Of a stretch of 64,000 nt of DNA, positions 10,768-19,861 are shown in pieces (positions within the stretch are counted from its first letter, which is position 1; each line of letters opens with the position of its first letter). The stretch covers positions 43,366-107,365 of the forward strand of contig NZ_RWIR01000011.1 of assembly GCF_009764265.1 (NCBI RefSeq), written 5' to 3'. This stretch comes from Pseudomonas sp. PB101 (lineage in GTDB: Bacteria; Pseudomonadota; Gammaproteobacteria; Pseudomonadales; Pseudomonadaceae). The position numbers and the translations under genes were made by a program. The notes under the pieces are model-generated. The model saw nothing but the letters and a program-made list of their open reading frames with translations. It had not been told where the DNA came from and did no database searches.

Positions 10768-12381
10768 TCAAAGCCTGAACCGATCCACCGACTGCGACAA
10801 CTGCCCCGCCAGGCTCGACAACTCATCGGTGGTCGAAGCCGTCTGCCCGATCACCTTGCTGTTGCCTTCGGACATGCCCGCAATCATCTCCACCTGATGG
10901 GCGATTTCGTTGCTGGCCAGGCTTTGTTCGCCGATGGTGCGGCTGATGTCATTGACCAGTTGCGTGGTGTGCAGCGTGGCCTCGAGGATCTCGCGGATGG
11001 CGCGCTCGACATCGGCCGTCACCGCCATGCCTTTGTCGACCTGGGCCACGCCCTCCTCCATGCTGATCACCGCCTCGCGGGTGCTTTGCTGGATGCGTGC
11101 GACCATGCTGGCGATCTCCTGGGTGGAGGCGCTGGTGCGCCCCGCCAGGCTGCGGACCTCATCGGCCACTACGGCAAAACCGCGCCCCTGCTCGCCGGCG
11201 CGGGCGGCTTCGATGGCGGCGTTGAGAGCCAGCAGGTTGGTCTGGTCGGCGATGCCCTTGATCACCTGGATGATGTTGAAGATCCCTTCGGACTCCTTGT
11301 CCAGCGTGCGGATCACCTGGGCCGACTGCTGCGCCGACCGCGCGATGCCGTCCATGTCGCTGACCACCTGATGGATCACACGGCCGCCGTCCTTGGCCAG
11401 CGATTCGGCCTGGTTGGCCATGTCCAGCGCACGCTCGGCGTGGCGAGTGATTTCCTCGATGCTCGCGGTCATTTCGCTGGCGGCCGCGGCCATGGTGCTG
11501 GCTGCCGCGCTTTGCTGCTGGCTGCTGCCGGCCACCTCATGGCAGCCGTTGCTCAGTTGCTTGCTCATGCCGCTGACGCCGTGGGCGTTGCTGCGCACCA
11601 CCTCGATCATGCCGCGCAAGTCCCGTTGCATGGTCGCCAGGCTACGGATCAGCGCGCTGGCTTCGTCGTTGCGGGTGGGCTCGACAATTGGCTCGCTGAG
11701 GTTGCCATGGGCGATGCTCTCGGCAATGCGGCTGGCGGTTTGCAGCGGGCCCATGATGCTCAGGATCGCCGAGCGCCCCAGGGCCAGCAGCAGCAACAGG
11801 CTGGCGATCAGCACGCCACCGAGGGTCAGGTTGGCGTTGCTGATGGCGTGCGCGGTGCCCTGGCTGGTCTGTTGCGTGTCGTTTTCGATCAACTCGCTGA
11901 CGGCGGCCATCTGGTCTTCCAGCTGGCTGAAGGCACTGTTGAAGGTGCCCAGTTCCTGTTGCGCGGCGTCCGTGTTCTCCAGCGCCAGCCCGGCGATGCG
12001 CTCGGCGGAGCTGATGTAAGTGTCGAGACTGGGCTTGATCTTGTTCAGGCCGGCCTTGATGGTGTCGTTGACCGGCAGCTTGAGGTTTTCCCCGAGCACT
12101 TCGCGAAAGCGCTGGGCGTGCTCTTCGAGGGAACTGCGCACCTCGGCTTTGTTGTTGGTGCTTTTGTTCAAGCCCACCAACATCGACGACAACACGTCGG
12201 CGCGCAGCGCGTCGTGCATCATGTCGGCTTCGAGGTGATTGCGCAGCGCGGCCATGCTGACGTTGTTGTCGTCCACGGCCCCGGCCATCCGGGTGTTTCC
12301 CAGGTAACTGACCAGGCTCATGATCAACGCAGTGAGCAATCCGGTGCCGATCAGCAATATTAAACGCAGTTTTATGGACAC
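10768..12381 (-). CDS. Methyl-accepting chemotaxis protein
   Basis: This 537-residue transmembrane receptor signals to CheA/CheW. A first membrane helix ([20 protein letters not shown]) and a second around residue 190 ([18 protein letters not shown]) bracket a helical periplasmic domain of the four-helix bundle type. A HAMP domain follows, then the signalling hairpin with the conserved tip [19 protein letters not shown]. The GTG at 12381 with AGAGGAA upstream is chosen as start. The longer frame to 12444 adds a hydrophilic segment before the membrane helix, which is unusual. The ligand cannot be deduced. It is a single-gene unit. Confidence 0.92.
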   Translation of the reverse strand: MSIKLRLILLIGTGLLTALIMSLVSYLGNTRMAGAVDDNNVSMAALRNHLEADMMHDALRADVLSSMLVGLNKSTNNKAEVRSSLEEHAQRFREVLGENLKLPVNDTIKAGLNKIKPSLDTYISSAERIAGLALENTDAAQQELGTFNSAFSQLEDQMAAVSELIENDTQQTSQGTAHAISNANLTLGGVLIASLLLLLALGRSAILSIMGPLQTASRIAESIAHGNLSEPIVEPTRNDEASALIRSLATMQRDLRGMIEVVRSNAHGVSGMSKQLSNGCHEVAGSSQQQSAAASTMAAAASEMTASIEEITRHAERALDMANQAESLAKDGGRVIHQVVSDMDGIARSAQQSAQVIRTLDKESEGIFNIIQVIKGIADQTNLLALNAAIEAARAGEQGRGFAVVADEVRSLAGRTSASTQEIASMVARIQQSTREAVISMEEGVAQVDKGMAVTADVERAIREILEATLHTTQLVNDISRTIGEQSLASNEIAHQVEMIAGMSEGNSKVIGQTASTTDELSSLAGQLSQSVDRFRL

Positions 12382-12478
12382 TCTGTGGTTCCTCTCTGGC
12401 ACGTCGGGTAGCGGGGTTTGCCCCGTGCGGATGGCACGCTTCAAGAGGTTATCGACGGGATTGCGCAGTTATTGAAGC

Positions 12479-13153
12479 CTATCCCCACAGATTGTTTTTT
12501 TTGCGACATGCGGTCGTCATCGGCTGTTTTTGCACCGTGCCGCGCAGAGACACCAGCAACAGGCTGGCAAACGCACCGGCGACTGCGATGGCCATGTCCT
12601 TTTGCGAATCCCAGGGATCGTTTTGAGCGCCGACGAAGGCGTTGGCCGTGTCATTGCCCAGGAAGGCACCGCCGATCCACTCCACCAATTCGTACACAGC
12701 GGATGTCGAGAGCATGATGTTCAGGGTCACGAAAAACAGCCAGAACCCGCGCAGCGGCGTCAGGCGCCCCAAGACTTCACGCACCGGATAAACCAGCAGC
12801 AGCCCGTAGCTCAGATGCACCAGACGGTCGTAGTAATTGCGGTGAATACCGGTCGCCCGTTCGAAACTGAAACCCAACCACGCCGACGACCAGTGTTCGT
12901 AAGGCACCAGGGAATAGGTGTAGTGGGCACCCAGTTCATGCACGCACAAAAACGCAAACACCAGTGTGATGGAGGTCGTCGACAAGCGGAACCGCCCGGC
13001 AACCGCGACCAGCGTCCCGACCAGCAGTAGCACCAGCAGGTTTTCCAGGGCCCAGTCCACCCGGCTTCGGGGATCAAAGCCTGATATCAGCACAATCACC
13101 AGAAACACCATGAGCAACGTCAGGTCGTACCGTGAATGTTGGCGGGACTGCAT
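12479..13153 (-). CDS. DUF2238 / YjdF-like integral membrane protein
   Basis: This 224-residue protein has about six hydrophobic segments and the family landmarks FLCVHELGAHYTYSLVPY and YDRLVHLSYGLLL, followed by YELVEWIGGAFLG. It belongs to the DUF2238 (E. coli YjdF) group of inner-membrane proteins of unknown function. The start at 13153 has GAGGAAC upstream. A longer frame continues through the REP array to 14101, but that part is repeat DNA and antisense to the AraC gene. The conserved acidic and His residues inside helices hint at metal or proton handling, which is only an inference. Confidence 0.85.
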   Translation of the reverse strand: MQSRQHSRYDLTLLMVFLVIVLISGFDPRSRVDWALENLLVLLLVGTLVAVAGRFRLSTTSITLVFAFLCVHELGAHYTYSLVPYEHWSSAWLGFSFERATGIHRNYYDRLVHLSYGLLLVYPVREVLGRLTPLRGFWLFFVTLNIMLSTSAVYELVEWIGGAFLGNDTANAFVGAQNDPWDSQKDMAIAVAGAFASLLLVSLRGTVQKQPMTTACRKKNNLWG

Positions 13154-13246
13154 GGCTTGAGTTCCTCGAAGTCTGGACAATGACCCTTTCAGTTCGAGGA
13201 AAAGCTGCGGCGCAAAGTTCGCTTTTTTCCGATGAGCCGATGACCT

Positions 13247-13641
13247 GTAGGAGCCGGCTTGCCGGCGATGGCGGTCTTGAGCCATGCATCGATCTTTCGG
13301 GCGCCATCGCTGGCAAGCCAGCTCCCACAGTGGGCTGTACGCAGGTTTGCCTTTGTAGGAGCCGGCTTGCTGGCGATAGCGGTCCTGAGCCATGTATCGA
13401 TCTTTCGGGCGCCATCGCTGGCAGCCAGCTCCCACAGTGGGCTGTACGCAGGTTTGCCTTTGTAGGAGCCGGCTTGCTGGCGATAGCGGTCCTGAGCCAT
13501 GCATCGATCTTTCGGACGCCATCGCTGGCAAGCCAGCTCCCACGGTTTGCCTTTGTAGGAGCCGGCTTGCCGGCGATGGCGGTCCTGAGCCATGCATCGA
13601 TCTTTCGGGCGCCATCGCTGGCAAGCCAGCTCCTACAAGGG
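13247..13641. repeat. Tandem REP array, about four 107-base units
   Basis: Units begin near 13247, 13355, 13462 and 13554. Each has a GTAGGAGCCGGCTTG(C/G)... half, a centre containing GAGCCATG(C/T)ATCGATCTTTCGG, an inverted half (GCCATCGCTGGCAAGCCAGCTCC) and a spacer carrying CTGTACGCAGGTTTGCCTT. The last unit lacks most of its spacer. Open frames across it are artefacts of the repeat. It fills the gap between yjdF-like and araC-like genes. Confidence 0.93.
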
Positions 13642-13650
13642 GGGTGTGGG

Positions 13651-14466
13651 TCAGTTGCCTTTCCACTCCCTGGGACTCAGCCCGGTCTTGCGCCGAAACG
13701 CCCGGGCCAGCGCCGAGGGGCTTTCGTAGCCGACTTCCTCGGCGATCAGCGCAATCGGCCGGCCCTCGCGCAAGCGTTTCTGCGCCAGGCTGATGCGCCA
13801 GCTCACCAGGTAATCCACCGGCGTCTGCCCGACCACCCGGCGAAAATGCTCGGCGAAACCGGCCCGCGACATGTTCGCGGCCACCGAGAGTTCGGCCACG
13901 CTCCAGGCCTTGGCCGGGGCTTCGTGCATCAGGCTCAGCGGCCGCGCCAGGCGTGCGTCGGCGAGGCCGGCCATCATGCCCGGCTGCTGGCCGGTGGTGC
14001 TCAGGATGTGCCGCAGCAACAGAATCACCAGCAACTCGAACAGGCGATCCATCACCGCTTCGCGCCCGCAGGTACCGTCGAACGCCTCGTTGAACAGCCA
14101 TTCCAGGGTCCCGGCCAAGGAAGGAATTTCATCGAGCTTGAGCACCAGGTAATCCGGCAACGCCGCCGCCAGGGCATTGCCCGCCCCGCCGTCAAAATCC
14201 AGGGTCGCGCAGACCAACTGCGTGCCGGACGCTTCAGAAGCGAACAGACGATGTCGATAGGGCCGGGGGAAAAAGATCAGGGTCGGTTCGCTCAGTTGCA
14301 GGTCCGGCTGATCGCCCATCTTGAGCAGCAGGTCGCCGGCCTGCAGCAAGTGCAGGTGACCGCTTGCCTGTTGGCCGTCGTAGGCGGCGGTGCCGCAAAA
14401 CGTGCCGCTGTGAAAGGTGCCGGCATTGACGCCGAAGTGTGTGAGCAAGGTGGACAAGCGATCCAT
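13651..14466 (-). CDS. AraC-family regulator with N-terminal cupin
   Basis: This 271-residue protein has an N-terminal cupin-type sensor (residues about 1-150) and a C-terminal pair of helix-turn-helix motifs. The second HTH is canonical: ALIAEEVGYESPSALARAF, then RRKTGLSPREW. It is transcribed divergently from the AhpD-like gene at 14601 with a 134-base gap, which suggests that it controls that gene and the following glutaredoxin. The group often responds to oxidants or aromatic compounds through the cupin, but no ligand can be assigned here. Confidence 0.88.
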   Translation of the reverse strand: MDRLSTLLTHFGVNAGTFHSGTFCGTAAYDGQQASGHLHLLQAGDLLLKMGDQPDLQLSEPTLIFFPRPYRHRLFASEASGTQLVCATLDFDGGAGNALAAALPDYLVLKLDEIPSLAGTLEWLFNEAFDGTCGREAVMDRLFELLVILLLRHILSTTGQQPGMMAGLADARLARPLSLMHEAPAKAWSVAELSVAANMSRAGFAEHFRRVVGQTPVDYLVSWRISLAQKRLREGRPIALIAEEVGYESPSALARAFRRKTGLSPREWKGN

Positions 14467-14600
14467 GACAAGGCTCCGGGAGGCATCTTTGGACGATCTG
14501 TCGCATATCCTCGACGATTTGCACCCAACAAGCCAGGCGCTCTCCCTAACATCAGCTCCGTACCCAGCGCATACCGCGCTTCACACTACGGAGTATCACC

Positions 14601-15119
14601 ATGACTCACATTGCCCCGATCAGCCTCGAACACGCCACCGACACCACCCGTCCGCTGCTGGAAGCTGTGCAGAAGAAAATCGGCTTTCTGCCCAACCTGT
14701 TCAGGGTGCTGGCGAACGCCCCTGTCGCGCTGACCTCGTACCTGCAAATTTCGGCAACCCTGGCCAAGACTTCCTTGAGCGCCACGGAAAAAGAAGCGGT
14801 GTTCCTCGCCACCTCGCAGGTCAACGGTTGCGACTACTGCGTGGCGGCACACACATTCTTCGCCGGCAAGGTCGGGCTGTCGCAGCAGGACATCCTCAGC
14901 GCACGACACGGCGAGCTCAACGCCATTGCCGCCCTCGCCCGCCAGATCACCGAAAGCCGCGGACACCTGAGCGCCGAGCAACTCGCCGCCGCCCGCGCCG
15001 CCGGTATCGACGACGCCAAGATCATCGAAGTGATCGCCCATGTGGCGGCGCAGACGCTGACCAACTACCTGAACAACACCGCGCTGACCGACATCGACTT
15101 CCCGGCCATCGACGCCTGA
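14601..15119 (+). CDS. AhpD-like / carboxymuconolactone decarboxylase-family protein
   Basis: This 172-residue protein carries the peroxidase-type motif E-x11-C-x2-C-x3-H (EKEAVF... GCDYCVAAH). In AhpD the two cysteines act in thiol redox chemistry. A role as alkylhydroperoxidase is the best guess; a lactone decarboxylase is unlikely because the CxxC pair is intact. GGAGTATCACC precedes the ATG. A glutaredoxin gene starts 26 bases after the stop, which fits a small redox operon controlled by the divergent AraC regulator. Confidence 0.88.
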   Translation: MTHIAPISLEHATDTTRPLLEAVQKKIGFLPNLFRVLANAPVALTSYLQISATLAKTSLSATEKEAVFLATSQVNGCDYCVAAHTFFAGKVGLSQQDILSARHGELNAIAALARQITESRGHLSAEQLAAARAAGIDDAKIIEVIAHVAAQTLTNYLNNTALTDIDFPAIDA

Positions 15120-15145
15120 ATGACTGGATTGACGGAGGACCCACC

Positions 15146-15397
15146 ATGAACACCGTGACCCTATACACAACCGACACCTGCCCTTTCTGCCGCAACGCAA
15201 AAGCCTTGCTGGCGAGCAAAGGCGCGGTGATGCAAGAGATCAATATCGAGCGCGAGCCCGGAAAAATGCAGGAAATGCTCAACCGCAGTGGTCGACGCAG
15301 CGTGCCGCAGATCTTCATTGGCGACACGCACATCGGCGGCTTCGACGACCTGGCCAAACTGGATCGTCAGGGTGGGTTGATGTCGATGCTGGCCTGA
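15146..15397 (+). CDS. grxC: Glutaredoxin (GrxC type)
   Basis: This 83-residue thioredoxin-fold protein has the dithiol active site C-P-F-C (residues 13-16), the cis-proline segment VPQIFIGD and GGFDDL at the glutathione-binding end. GGAGGACCCACC lies directly before the ATG. A much longer in-frame extension upstream overlaps the AhpD-like gene and is not real. It uses glutathione to reduce disulfides and could recycle the adjacent AhpD-like protein. Other glutaredoxins probably exist elsewhere in the genome, so the symbol is approximate. Confidence 0.9.
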   Translation: MNTVTLYTTDTCPFCRNAKALLASKGAVMQEINIEREPGKMQEMLNRSGRRSVPQIFIGDTHIGGFDDLAKLDRQGGLMSMLA

Positions 15398-15438
15398 GTC
15401 GGTCAGGTATTGGTTTTCCACCTGGTCCACTGCAAGAC

Positions 15439-15468
15439 CCTGTGGGAGCGGGCTTGCTCCCACAGGGT
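15439..15468. terminator. Perfect hairpin between convergent genes
   Basis: CCCTGTGGGAGC and GCTCCCACAGGG form a 12-bp stem around GGGCTT. It resembles a compact REP half and lies between the convergent glutaredoxin and tctA genes. It has no U-run. Confidence 0.75.
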
Positions 15469-15472
15469 GGAC

Positions 15473-16981
15473 TCAATCATCCTCATGCAACTTGATGCCG
15501 CGTTTATGCAGCACATGCGGCACCACCAGCACCAGCAGCGTCAGGGCGAGGAAGAACGCCGAGATCGGTTGCGTGAGGAACACTGTCCAGTCGCCCTCGC
15601 CGATGGACAGGGCGTTGCGCAGCTGTTTCTCGGCCATCGGCCCCAGCAGCATGCCGACGATCACCGGCGCGACGGGGAAGTCGAACCGCCGCATCAGCAC
15701 CCCGCCCCAGCCAATCGCCAACATCAGCAGCAGGTCGAAAGATGAGTGGCGCATGCCGTACACGCCGATGGTGGCGAAGACGAGGATGCCGGCGTTCAGG
15801 TAGGGCCGGGGGATTTGCAGCAGCTTGACCCACAGCCCCACCAGCGGCAGGTTCAACACCAGCAGAATCACGTTGCCGATGTACAGCGAGGCCACCAGCG
15901 TCCAGACCAGGTCGGCGGAGGTTTCGAACAGCATCGGCCCGGGTTGCAGGTTGTAGTTCTGGAACGCCGCCAGCAGGATCGCAGCGGTGGCGGACGTCGG
16001 GATGCCCAGGGTCAGCAACGGCACCAGCGAGCCGGTCGCGCTGGCGTTGTTGGCCGCTTCCGGGCCGGCGACGCCTTCGATGGCGCCCTCGCCCTTGTTG
16101 GCGGAAAACTCCTGGGGGTACTTGCTGAGCTTGCGTTCGGTGGAATAGGACAGGAAGGTCGGAATCTCGGCGCCACCGGCCGGAATCGAGCCAAACGGAA
16201 AACCGATCAGCGTGCCGCGAAGCCACGCCGGCACCGAGCGCTTCCAGTCGGCACGGGTCATCCACAACGAGGTCAGGCGATGCCGGCCTTCGTTGGCTTC
16301 GGTTTGATAGAGCAAGCTGTACAAGGCCTCGCCTACTGCGAACAAACCGACCGCCACCAGCACCACTTCGATGCCGTCCACCAGTTCGGGCACGCCGAGG
16401 GTGTAGCGGGCAATGCCCGAGGTCGAGTCCAGGCCGATCAAACCGATGGTCAGCCCGACACCCAGTGAAGCGAACCCGCGCAGCATGGACGCGCCGAGCA
16501 CCGCCGACACGGTGGTGAACGACAGCACCAGGATCGCGAAGTATTCGGTGGGGCCGAAATTCAGCGCCAGCCTGGCCACGATGGGCGCAAACAGCGTCAG
16601 CAAAACCGTGGCGATGGTGCCGGCGACGAAGGAGCCGATCGCCGCCGTCGCCAGCGCGGGTCCGGCGCGGCCGTTTCGCGCCATGAGGTTGCCTTCCAGG
16701 GCCGTGACCATCGACGACGATTCGCCGGGGGTGTTGAGCAGGATCGAGGTAGTGGAGCCACCGAACTGCGCGCCGTAGTAGATACCGGCGAACATGATCA
16801 GCGCCCCGGTGGGATCGACCTTGGCAGTGATCGGCAACAGCAGCGCCACCGTCAACGCCGGACCGATCCCCGGCAACACGCCGATGGCGGTGCCGAGCAG
16901 GCAACCGATGAACCCCCACATCAGGTTGATCGGCGTCAGCGCCGAGGAAAACCCCATCGCCAGGCTTGAAAGAATGTCCAC
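15473..16981 (-). CDS. tctA: Tripartite tricarboxylate transporter, large permease TctA
   Basis: This 502-residue membrane protein has about 12 hydrophobic segments and the family signatures [19 protein letters not shown] and [22 protein letters not shown]. It is the large channel subunit that takes up a di- or tricarboxylate with proton or sodium cotransport. It follows tctB with a 15-base gap in a tctC-tctB-tctA operon. GAAAGGAGA precedes the start. There is no tctDE two-component pair next to it, so its regulation is not visible here. Confidence 0.96.
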   Translation of the reverse strand: MDILSSLAMGFSSALTPINLMWGFIGCLLGTAIGVLPGIGPALTVALLLPITAKVDPTGALIMFAGIYYGAQFGGSTTSILLNTPGESSSMVTALEGNLMARNGRAGPALATAAIGSFVAGTIATVLLTLFAPIVARLALNFGPTEYFAILVLSFTTVSAVLGASMLRGFASLGVGLTIGLIGLDSTSGIARYTLGVPELVDGIEVVLVAVGLFAVGEALYSLLYQTEANEGRHRLTSLWMTRADWKRSVPAWLRGTLIGFPFGSIPAGGAEIPTFLSYSTERKLSKYPQEFSANKGEGAIEGVAGPEAANNASATGSLVPLLTLGIPTSATAAILLAAFQNYNLQPGPMLFETSADLVWTLVASLYIGNVILLVLNLPLVGLWVKLLQIPRPYLNAGILVFATIGVYGMRHSSFDLLLMLAIGWGGVLMRRFDFPVAPVIVGMLLGPMAEKQLRNALSIGEGDWTVFLTQPISAFFLALTLLVLVVPHVLHKRGIKLHEDD

Positions 16982-16996
16982 GGTGTCGCTCTCCTT

Positions 16997-17482
16997 TCAA
17001 AGCCAGATATTGATCAGCGACGGCAGGGAAACCCCGAGTCCGGCGTTGAACAGCCAGTAGATCGGCAGGGTCAAGGCGATGCCGATGGCCAGGTCCCGCA
17101 CCGGATGACGGCTACCGAAACCTCGCGCCGAACAGGCAAACAGCAACCCGGCGGCCAGCACGAAACCGATCAGGTTGATCAGCAGCGCCACCCCGACAAG
17201 CCCCGCAGTCACCCAGGCCGCGCCGGCCTTTCCACCGGGCACCGTGCCCGTGTCGTCGTTACCCAGCTCGCGAAAACCGCCGCTGAGCGCCTGATAACTC
17301 AGCAACAGGCCCACACCGCCGAGAAACGCCGCCACGACATAGGGGTAAACGTACGCTGGCAGGATGACGAACCCCATTTCAGGCGGAAAACGGTAGGCAC
17401 CCATCGCCAAGATGACGCTGATGGCAATCAGGCCGATGCCGACCGCCAATTGCGTCGGCACCACGGCGCGCTGTGTGGCCAT
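16997..17482 (-). CDS. tctB: Tripartite tricarboxylate transporter, small permease TctB
   Basis: This 161-residue protein has four hydrophobic segments, as TctB usually does, including AVGIGLIAISVILAMGAYRF and a C-terminal AIGIALTLPIYWLFNAGLG. The ATG at 17482 begins one base after the tctC stop, so it is probably translated by coupling. An extension upstream to 17557 would overlap tctC and is rejected. It forms the membrane part together with TctA. Confidence 0.92.
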   Translation of the reverse strand: MATQRAVVPTQLAVGIGLIAISVILAMGAYRFPPEMGFVILPAYVYPYVVAAFLGGVGLLLSYQALSGGFRELGNDDTGTVPGGKAGAAWVTAGLVGVALLINLIGFVLAAGLLFACSARGFGSRHPVRDLAIGIALTLPIYWLFNAGLGVSLPSLINIWL

Positions 17483-17483
17483 C

Positions 17484-18449
17484 TCAAAGCAGCCCGACCT
17501 TGACCAGCATGGCGCGCAACCGCACGTGTTCTTCCTCGACGAATTTGCCGAACTCATCGCCGGTCAGCACGCTGGGCGTCCAGGCGTTGGCCTGGATATT
17601 GTCCTGCCAGACCTTGCTGTTGGTGGCGGCCACGACGGCGTCGGTCACCTCTTTACGCTGCTCCGGGGTGAGGCCCGCCGCACCATAAACGCCGCGCCAG
17701 TTGCCGATGATCACGTCATAGCCACTCTCTTTGAGGGTCGGTGCATCAATGCCGGGAACACGCTCCGGCGCGCCGATGGCGAGGACACGGAACTGACCGT
17801 TCTTGATGTACTGGCCAAGCTCGGCGTAACCGCCGGTGATCACCTTGAGCTGGCCGCCCAGCGCCTGGGCAACCACCTCGCCGCCGCCACCAAAGGCTAC
17901 GTAGTTGACCTTGTTCACCGGAACGTCCAGCTTGCCGGCAAGCTCGGCGATACCGATGTGGTCGACCGAACCCTTGGAGCCGCCGCCCCAGGTGATGCTG
18001 GTCGGTTTGTCCTTGAACGCCTTGATCAGGTCATCGAGGGTCTTGAATTCGGATTCCTTGCGCACGGCGATCACGTTGTACTCGGTGAACAGCCGGGCAA
18101 TGGGCGTCACATCCTTCAGGCTGATCTGCGATTTGTTCTGCTCGATGCCCGCGACCATGATCGCGCCAACCACCAGCAATGCGTTCGGGTCGCCCTTGGT
18201 GCTGTTGGCAAACTGCGCCAGACCCAGGGTGCCGCCCGCCCCGCCCTTGTTCTCGAAGGTCACGGCCTTGGCCGTATTGGCTTCGACCATGGCCTTGCCC
18301 AGCACCCGGGCGGTCTGGTCATAACCACCGCCCACCGAGCCCGGGGCCATGAACTTCACGGTATCCAGCGCGAAGGCTGGAGCGACCAGCACGGCAGCGG
18401 CCAAACCGGCGGCCATGCAGCGACTGAAACGACGGATCAAAGCAGACAT
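17484..18449 (-). CDS. tctC: Periplasmic tricarboxylate-binding protein TctC (Bug family)
   Basis: This protein of about 321 residues has a signal peptide ending VAPAFA-LD and the Bug-family layout: a GSVGGGYDQTAR ligand loop near residue 40, the ENKGGAGGTLG loop and GNWRGVYGAAGLT later. It binds a carboxylate and delivers it to TctAB. AGGAG sits 6 bases before the ATG at 18449; the ATG two codons upstream is too close to that site. It is the first gene of the operon, and a REP pair lies upstream. Confidence 0.95.
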   Translation of the reverse strand: MSALIRRFSRCMAAGLAAAVLVAPAFALDTVKFMAPGSVGGGYDQTARVLGKAMVEANTAKAVTFENKGGAGGTLGLAQFANSTKGDPNALLVVGAIMVAGIEQNKSQISLKDVTPIARLFTEYNVIAVRKESEFKTLDDLIKAFKDKPTSITWGGGSKGSVDHIGIAELAGKLDVPVNKVNYVAFGGGGEVVAQALGGQLKVITGGYAELGQYIKNGQFRVLAIGAPERVPGIDAPTLKESGYDVIIGNWRGVYGAAGLTPEQRKEVTDAVVAATNSKVWQDNIQANAWTPSVLTGDEFGKFVEEEHVRLRAMLVKVGLL

Positions 18450-18596
18450 GGGCATCTCCTGATTGCATTGTTTTTATGGGTGCCGTGGGTCCATCGAGCT
18501 GCTCGATGGAGATGGGCCTGCGAACAAGCTTAGGCCATGGATGGGTGGGTTGATCTGTTTTGCTGAAACCGCCCGCCAATGGCGCCGCAAACCCCC

Positions 18597-18698
18597 TTGT
18601 GGGAGCGAGCCTGCTCGCGATGAACCTAAAGTCACCGCGTTTATTCAGGTAACCCGCGTAATCGTTAACGACCATCGCGAGCAGGCTCGCTCCCACAA
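18597..18698. repeat. REP inverted pair
   Basis: TTGTGGGAGCGAGCCTGCTCGCGATG and its inverse CATCGCGAGCAGGCTCGCTCCCACAA bracket about 50 bases. It lies in the 390-base divergent gap between tctC and the DUF2790 gene (18450-18839). I see no other structure in that gap apart from possible promoters. Confidence 0.92.
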
Positions 18699-18839
18699 GA
18701 TCCTGGGCGCTCCTGCCATCCATTCATTACAACTTTGTCATCAAGCTGTTGGTCGGCTGTCCGGATCGCCTCGTTAACCTGAGCTCACTGCCAGGCCAAC
18801 CTTCGGCAGCCACCCTGCCCTTGTAGAGAGAGATCCGTC

Positions 18840-19097
18840 ATGAAAATGTTGATCGCAGGTTTTGTCGCTCTGCTCGCCACCGGATCGGCGTTTGCCGCCA
18901 CCCAGTCCACCTCGCCGGTCATCCACGACAAAGACGGCTTCTATGTCCCGGTGGATGTGGCCAAGGTCCTGTCCATGACCGACCTGTCCGGCAAGTGCGG
19001 GATCGTGCCGGCGCAGTTCAACTACCTCGACCACCAGGGTCGCGAACACCAGCTGGACTATCAGGTCCAGGGCGTGGGTTGCCTTGGCGAGAACTGA
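18840..19097 (+). CDS. Small exported DUF2790 protein
   Basis: This 85-residue protein has a signal peptide (ending GSAFA-AT) and the DUF2790 core, with LDYQVQGVGCL at the end and two cysteines that could pair. The family is found mostly in Pseudomonas. Several members lie next to copper or other metal-responsive two-component genes, as here, where a response regulator starts 84 bases downstream. A periplasmic metal-linked role is an inference. AGAGAGA lies upstream of the ATG. Confidence 0.85.
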   Translation: MKMLIAGFVALLATGSAFAATQSTSPVIHDKDGFYVPVDVAKVLSMTDLSGKCGIVPAQFNYLDHQGREHQLDYQVQGVGCLGEN

Positions 19098-19181
19098 TCG
19101 AATGCCTGTATTGACGGCTGGCCGGGCTACACTTGCGCCAGAGATGCGCCTCCGTAGTCCGACCGAAACAGGCAGCGCCCG

Positions 19182-19853
19182 ATGAACATCCTCGTAGTCG
19201 AAGACGAACCCAAGGCCGGCAATTACCTGCTCAACGGCTTGCAGGAACTCGGATACACCGTGAGCCTGGCGCGCGATGGCGTCGATGGCCTGCACCTGGC
19301 CCTGGAGCACGATTTCGATGTAATCGTGCTGGACGTCATGATGCCGAAGATGGATGGCTGGGAAGTCCTGCGCCGCCTGCGCAAGGAAGCCGACACGCCG
19401 GTGCTGTTCCTCACCGCCCGGGATGACATCGCCGACCGCATCAAGGGCCTCGAACTGGGCGCCGACGACTACCTGATCAAGCCGTTTTCCTTCGCCGAAC
19501 TCGTGGCACGCCTGCGCACCCTGACCCGCCGTGGTCCTACCCGCGAAGAAGAACACCTGCACGTCGACGACCTGCAGATCGACGTGCTCAAGCGTCGCGT
19601 CAGCCGCGCCGGCAACCGCATCACCCTGACCAACAAGGAGTTCGCCCTGCTGCACCTGTTCGCCACCCATCAGGGTGAAGTGTTGTCACGCTCGATGATC
19701 GCCTCGCGGGTCTGGGACATGAATTTCGACAGCGACACCAATGTCGTCGATGTCGCGGTGCGCCGCCTGCGCCTGAAAATCGATGATCCGTTCCCGCTCA
19801 AGCTGATCCACAGCGTGCGCGGCATCGGCTACCGCTTCGACACTCAACCCTGA
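19182..19853 (+). CDS. OmpR-family response regulator, heavy-metal type (CopR/CusR-like)
   Basis: This 223-residue regulator has a receiver domain with the phosphoacceptor D51 ([15 protein letters not shown]) and the conserved Lys in [10 protein letters not shown]. It has a C-terminal winged helix ([23 protein letters not shown]). The [21 protein letters not shown] segment is typical of the CopR/CusR/IrlR subgroup. The sensor kinase gene follows after 8 bases. It probably responds to copper, silver or another metal or redox signal; the DUF2790 gene upstream may be a target. Confidence 0.92.
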   Translation: MNILVVEDEPKAGNYLLNGLQELGYTVSLARDGVDGLHLALEHDFDVIVLDVMMPKMDGWEVLRRLRKEADTPVLFLTARDDIADRIKGLELGADDYLIKPFSFAELVARLRTLTRRGPTREEEHLHVDDLQIDVLKRRVSRAGNRITLTNKEFALLHLFATHQGEVLSRSMIASRVWDMNFDSDTNVVDVAVRRLRLKIDDPFPLKLIHSVRGIGYRFDTQP

Positions 19854-19861
19854 ACGCCCCC